A DNA stretch of 8,382 nt from Prevotellaceae bacterium (GTDB lineage: Bacteria; Bacteroidota; Bacteroidia; Bacteroidales; UBA932), in contig JAITOP010000081.1 of assembly GCA_031289895.1 (NCBI GenBank), forward strand, positions 1-8,382, in the 5' to 3' direction. Shown here one piece after another: positions 5,402 through 8,382 of the stretch. How positions within the stretch are numbered: position 1 is the first letter of the stretch; each line of letters opens with the position of its first letter. A program made the position numbers and the translations under genes. The notes beneath the pieces are model-generated. The model was not told the origin of the DNA, ran no database searches, and saw only the letters and a list, made by a program, of their open reading frames with translations.

Positions 5402-8128
5402 ATGAAAAAAATAATAATAACTTATATTACGATTTTATTGGCTTATAGCAGTTTTGGGCAACATGGCAACTTTAATACAGATACAATAAACAATCATTTT
5501 CTAAACCAGCTTTCTATTGCTCAGCAAGAGAAAATTCATGTGCATACCGACCGTTCGTTGTATATTCAGGGCGAGCAAATTTGGTTTAAGATATATCTTG
5601 TTGATGATGTTTTGCATAATGCGAAATTCAACAGCAGATATGTGTATGTTGAACTTGTAAATCAGCAGAAAAATATTGCTGCCCGCGTTAAAGTTCGCGC
5701 CAACGATAATATGTTTTACGGAAGCATTGATTTACCTACAAATCTGACGGAAGGAAATTACACTCTCAGAGCATACACACAACGTATGCAAAACTTAGGC
5801 GAGGATTACTTTTTCGCGAAAAGCATAAAAATAATAAGCCCCTTATCGCTGAGAATAAAAGCAAATATTGATTTTGATTACAACGAAAAAAACCGGAAAA
5901 TAACAGCGCGGCTAAGTTATACCGACAATGGCAATCAAATCAATCTTAACAAAGATATTCTGAAAATAAAATTTGACGATAAACCTGAAAATATTTATTA
6001 TAACATAGAAGATAAAAATGTTGTGCGTTTTTCGTTCGACAAAGACAAAACAACAACGCTGCATACAACGTTGGATATAGACGGAATACATTTTTCACAG
6101 GATATTATTGTTCCAAATTTTCCGTTAGATTTTGATGTTTCGTTTTTTCCCGAAGGCGGATATTTGCTCGAAGGTACAAGTTGCTGCGTTGCTTTTAAAG
6201 CGCTGAATACCGACGGTTTGGCAGAAACTGTTACAGGCGAAATTATTGATTCGGATGGAACAGTTGTTTTTAATATCGAAACACTGCATCTCGGCATGGG
6301 AAAATTTTATTTGAACACCGAAAAAGGTAAAACGTATTATGCCGTTTGCAGAAACAGCAAAGGTTTAGAAAAACGCTTTGAACTGCCACAATCACAAGAC
6401 AATACATATTCATTAAAAACAAATTGGGTAAAAGATAATTTATACGTAACCGTTCAAAAATCAGACAATATCAAAACCGAAAAACAATTATATATTTTGA
6501 TGCACACGCGGGGAATTACCTTATATGCAGATAAATGGAACTTTTCGGACAGAGCAATAATATTAAACAAAAACGATTTTCAGTCGGGAGTTTTGCAAAT
6601 ACTTTTATTGGATTCGCAATTTAATCCCGTTTCCGAAAGGTTAATATTTAACATCAACGACAAAGAAAAAACCAATACAGAATTTAAAACCAACAAAGAC
6701 AATTACGAAGCAAGAGAAAAAATCACAGCAAAAGTAAAAATTACAGATGCAGCCAACACAGCAATAAAAGGAAATTTTTCGGTATCGGTTACCGACAACA
6801 GCGACTCGCCTGCCGACACTACAATATCCATTCTGTCAACACTTTTACTGACATCCGAAATTAAAGGATACGTAGAAAATCCTAACTTTTATTTTCAAAA
6901 CGATAACAAAACAACAACCGAAGCCTTAGATATATTAATGCAAACACAGGGCTGGCGGCGCTACAATGTACCCGAAATATTAAAAGGCAACTACGAACAG
7001 GCAAATATTGATTTTGAAAAAGGGCAAAAAATATCAGGCTCGGTGAAAAAATACAGCGGAAACGACAAAACAGAGGGAAGTTCAGTAATGATTTATTCAA
7101 AAAATCCACCCGTAATGGACTATATTTCGGTTGATGAAAACGGTAAATTTTTGTTGGAAAATATAGAGTTTCCCGATAGCATGACATTCACAATTCAAGC
7201 GTTCAACAAAAAAGGCAAACGCTATGTAGAATTATTTATTGATAACGATACATTTCCCTCGATAAATAATGTGATTAAAACCTCAGAAATTAAAAAAGAG
7301 AACATAAAAGCACAGGAACAGGATGAAATATTTGCCTACGAAAAAGGCGTTTGGAGGCTTTTTGTTGACGAATTAATCGTAACGGCTAAGAGAAAACAGA
7401 CAAAAAACCGACCATGGTATGCAAATGCATCAAATACTTCTTTTACATCTGATTTTATTGCCGAAATAAATGCAACCCATATAACAGATGTTTTACGCCG
7501 TATCCCTCAAATATCAATTGCCGGTAATAAAATTACAAACACATCCACTTCATTGTTCAATAATTCTAATTTTGGTGAATCTTATGAAGGTATGTTAGAC
7601 ATAGAAACAGCAAGCAGAGGAAGCGGCACCGCCGACAAAGCAGGGCGTGTAATAGTTTATTATGATGAATTGATTATGGACGAGCAAGACGATGGCGTAG
7701 GTTATGATTTTGATATGATTGACGTAAATTCAATTGCCCGTATCGATGTATTAAAAGGATTTCAATCTCAGATTTTAGGCGGTAATTCAAGCGATATCAT
7801 TATTTTAATAAAGTCAAAAGATGGAAAAGGAATGTTGTCTTTATATGATAAAATAAACTTCAACAGTAAAAAAATTTCACCATTAGGTTACCAGCAACCG
7901 ACTGAATTTTATTCACCAAAATATCAAACGCCCGCACAAAAAAACAATAAAGAACCCGATTTGCGAACAACAATTTTTTGGAAACCCAATATAATAACTG
8001 ATAAAAACGGCGAGGCAACATTCGACTTTTATTCAGCCGATTACAGCACAACATATTCTGTAATTATTGAAGGAATAACAGATGATGGTAAAATTATTAA
8101 TTGTATAAATCGAATCAGTAGAAAATAA
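5402..8128 (+). CDS. Exported MG2-like / TonB-plug-like multidomain protein without a barrel
   Basis: This is a predicted 908-residue exported protein of a Bacteroidota family usually named only by its domains. A signal peptide (residues 1-20, ending SSFGQ) fixes the start at the ATG; an in-frame TTG 36 bases upstream would spoil it. Domains in order: an MG2-like beta domain from about 43 (EKIHVHTDRSLYIQGEQ) to 150; a second beta region with FFPEGG (248-253) and AFKALNTDGL; a further beta domain about 432-470; LMQTQGWRRYNVPE (512-525); a carboxypeptidase-regulatory-like domain about 541-607; a TonB-box-like ELIVTAKR (657-664); a plug-like domain about 693-808 (VLRRIPQISI, IVYYDELIMD, IDVLKG); and a final beta domain about 856-898 (TIFWKPNIITDKNGEATF). 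There is no barrel and no thioester motif (CxEQ), so it is neither a transporter nor a classical macroglobulin. It probably acts in the periplasm or at the outer membrane; its role is unknown. Confidence 0.9.
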   Translation: MKKIIITYITILLAYSSFGQHGNFNTDTINNHFLNQLSIAQQEKIHVHTDRSLYIQGEQIWFKIYLVDDVLHNAKFNSRYVYVELVNQQKNIAARVKVRANDNMFYGSIDLPTNLTEGNYTLRAYTQRMQNLGEDYFFAKSIKIISPLSLRIKANIDFDYNEKNRKITARLSYTDNGNQINLNKDILKIKFDDKPENIYYNIEDKNVVRFSFDKDKTTTLHTTLDIDGIHFSQDIIVPNFPLDFDVSFFPEGGYLLEGTSCCVAFKALNTDGLAETVTGEIIDSDGTVVFNIETLHLGMGKFYLNTEKGKTYYAVCRNSKGLEKRFELPQSQDNTYSLKTNWVKDNLYVTVQKSDNIKTEKQLYILMHTRGITLYADKWNFSDRAIILNKNDFQSGVLQILLLDSQFNPVSERLIFNINDKEKTNTEFKTNKDNYEAREKITAKVKITDAANTAIKGNFSVSVTDNSDSPADTTISILSTLLLTSEIKGYVENPNFYFQNDNKTTTEALDILMQTQGWRRYNVPEILKGNYEQANIDFEKGQKISGSVKKYSGNDKTEGSSVMIYSKNPPVMDYISVDENGKFLLENIEFPDSMTFTIQAFNKKGKRYVELFIDNDTFPSINNVIKTSEIKKENIKAQEQDEIFAYEKGVWRLFVDELIVTAKRKQTKNRPWYANASNTSFTSDFIAEINATHITDVLRRIPQISIAGNKITNTSTSLFNNSNFGESYEGMLDIETASRGSGTADKAGRVIVYYDELIMDEQDDGVGYDFDMIDVNSIARIDVLKGFQSQILGGNSSDIIILIKSKDGKGMLSLYDKINFNSKKISPLGYQQPTEFYSPKYQTPAQKNNKEPDLRTTIFWKPNIITDKNGEATFDFYSADYSTTYSVIIEGITDDGKIINCINRISRK

Positions 8129-8190
8129 GAGACGAGAGGCAAGAAACAAGAGGCAAGAAGTTAAGAAGTTAGAGGAAATTAGAGAAGTTA
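8129..8190 (+). repeat. Purine-rich degenerate tandem repeat
   Basis: Directly after the stop codon the + strand is almost all purine. AGAGGCAAGAA occurs at 8135-8145 and 8149-8159 (14-base offset). AGAAGTTA occurs at 8156-8163 and 8164-8171 back to back, and again at 8183-8190. The composition suggests slippage-grown or dispersed-type repeat DNA. No hairpin or terminator is seen in it. Confidence 0.65.
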
Positions 8191-8382
8191 ATTGTTAATA
8201 TTTTTTATTTTTTTATTGATTGCTGAAATATCTCTGCTATGCTGTAGTATTGATAAACAATTAATAATTCAACTTTCGCAAGTTCGTTAGATTATTGATT
8301 TTTAAATATATTTATGATTTATATTTTTTGCAATATACTTATTATAAATATTTTAGTTCTTAACCTCATTTACACCTAATTT
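8191..8382. other. A+T-rich non-coding end of the window
   Basis: This stretch has T-runs and a small 5-bp hairpin, AACTT-TCGC-AAGTT (8271-8284), but no open frame worth calling, no tRNA-like fold and no clear promoter. A long T-rich tract at about 8200-8217 lacks a G-C-rich stem before it, so the way the large gene terminates is not visible. It may be the upstream region of a gene beyond the window. Confidence 0.4.

Noticed and set aside
6882..7187. Minus-strand open frame of 101 codons (and a similar one of 99 codons at 5998-6297)
   Set aside because: Both lie wholly inside the well-supported 908-residue gene, have no recognisable domain or leader, and look like chance frames opposite A-rich codons.
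5402..8128. Classical thioester alpha-2-macroglobulin
   Set aside because: No CxEQ thioester motif is present, the protein is much shorter than bacterial macroglobulins, and it contains a plug-like domain.
8188..8264. Inverted repeat TTAATTGTT / AACAATTAA with a 59-base spacer
   Set aside because: The arms are only 9 bp and almost all A/T in A+T-rich DNA, so chance is the simplest explanation.
8295..8330. Possible Bacteroidota promoter (TTG at 8295 and TA...TTTG at 8322-8330)
   Set aside because: The spacing is too long, the -7 element has an extra base, and T-rich DNA gives such matches by chance. No downstream gene is visible to support it.

Overview
The window looks like chromosome of an A+T-rich member of the Bacteroidota. 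The evidence is a SusC/SusD pair, lipoproteins with Bacteroidota-style signal peptides, A-rich leaders in place of Shine-Dalgarno sites, a HU-related protein of the Bacteroidota type, and short palindromic dispersed repeats of a kind common in that phylum. No taxonomic marker gene is present, so genus and species cannot be assigned.

Positions 1-4293 hold the end of a nutrient-uptake operon on the + strand: the C-terminal 453 residues of a SusC/RagA-type TonB-dependent outer-membrane transporter, a 682-residue SusD/RagB-type surface lipoprotein, and a 283-residue lipoprotein with a DUF4397-like look. The gaps are only 11 and 19 bases, so the three are very probably co-transcribed. SusC would form the barrel, SusD its substrate-binding lid, and the third protein an accessory surface lipoprotein. 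No degradative enzyme or regulator lies in the window, so the substrate is unknown.

Positions 4294-4489 contain a 92-nt nested inverted repeat (4341-4432) enclosing a terminator-like hairpin. A 130-residue HU-related DNA-binding protein follows at 4490-4882. Behind it come a 19-bp-stem hairpin and an 18-bp perfect palindrome, probably terminators.

Positions 4883-5401 (519 bases) contain no believable gene. They are a mosaic of short repeats: a motif with a 17-base period, a 71-bp unit carrying two hairpins and duplicated in tandem at a 73-base offset, a C-rich/G-rich motif, a GAGACG/CGTCTC hairpin and an ACACAGA-type motif.

Positions 5402-8128 encode a 908-residue exported protein. It combines alpha-2-macroglobulin-like (MG2) beta domains, a carboxypeptidase-regulatory-like domain, a TonB-receptor plug-like domain and a C-terminal beta domain, but has no outer-membrane barrel. 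The family is recurrent in Bacteroidota, but I know of no established function for it. A purine-rich degenerate repeat follows its stop, and the rest is A+T-rich with no supported gene.

I see no clear sign of a wholly new system. The best leads are the 92-nt element ahead of the HU gene, the repeat mosaic, the MG2-plug protein and the third lipoprotein of the SusCD operon.
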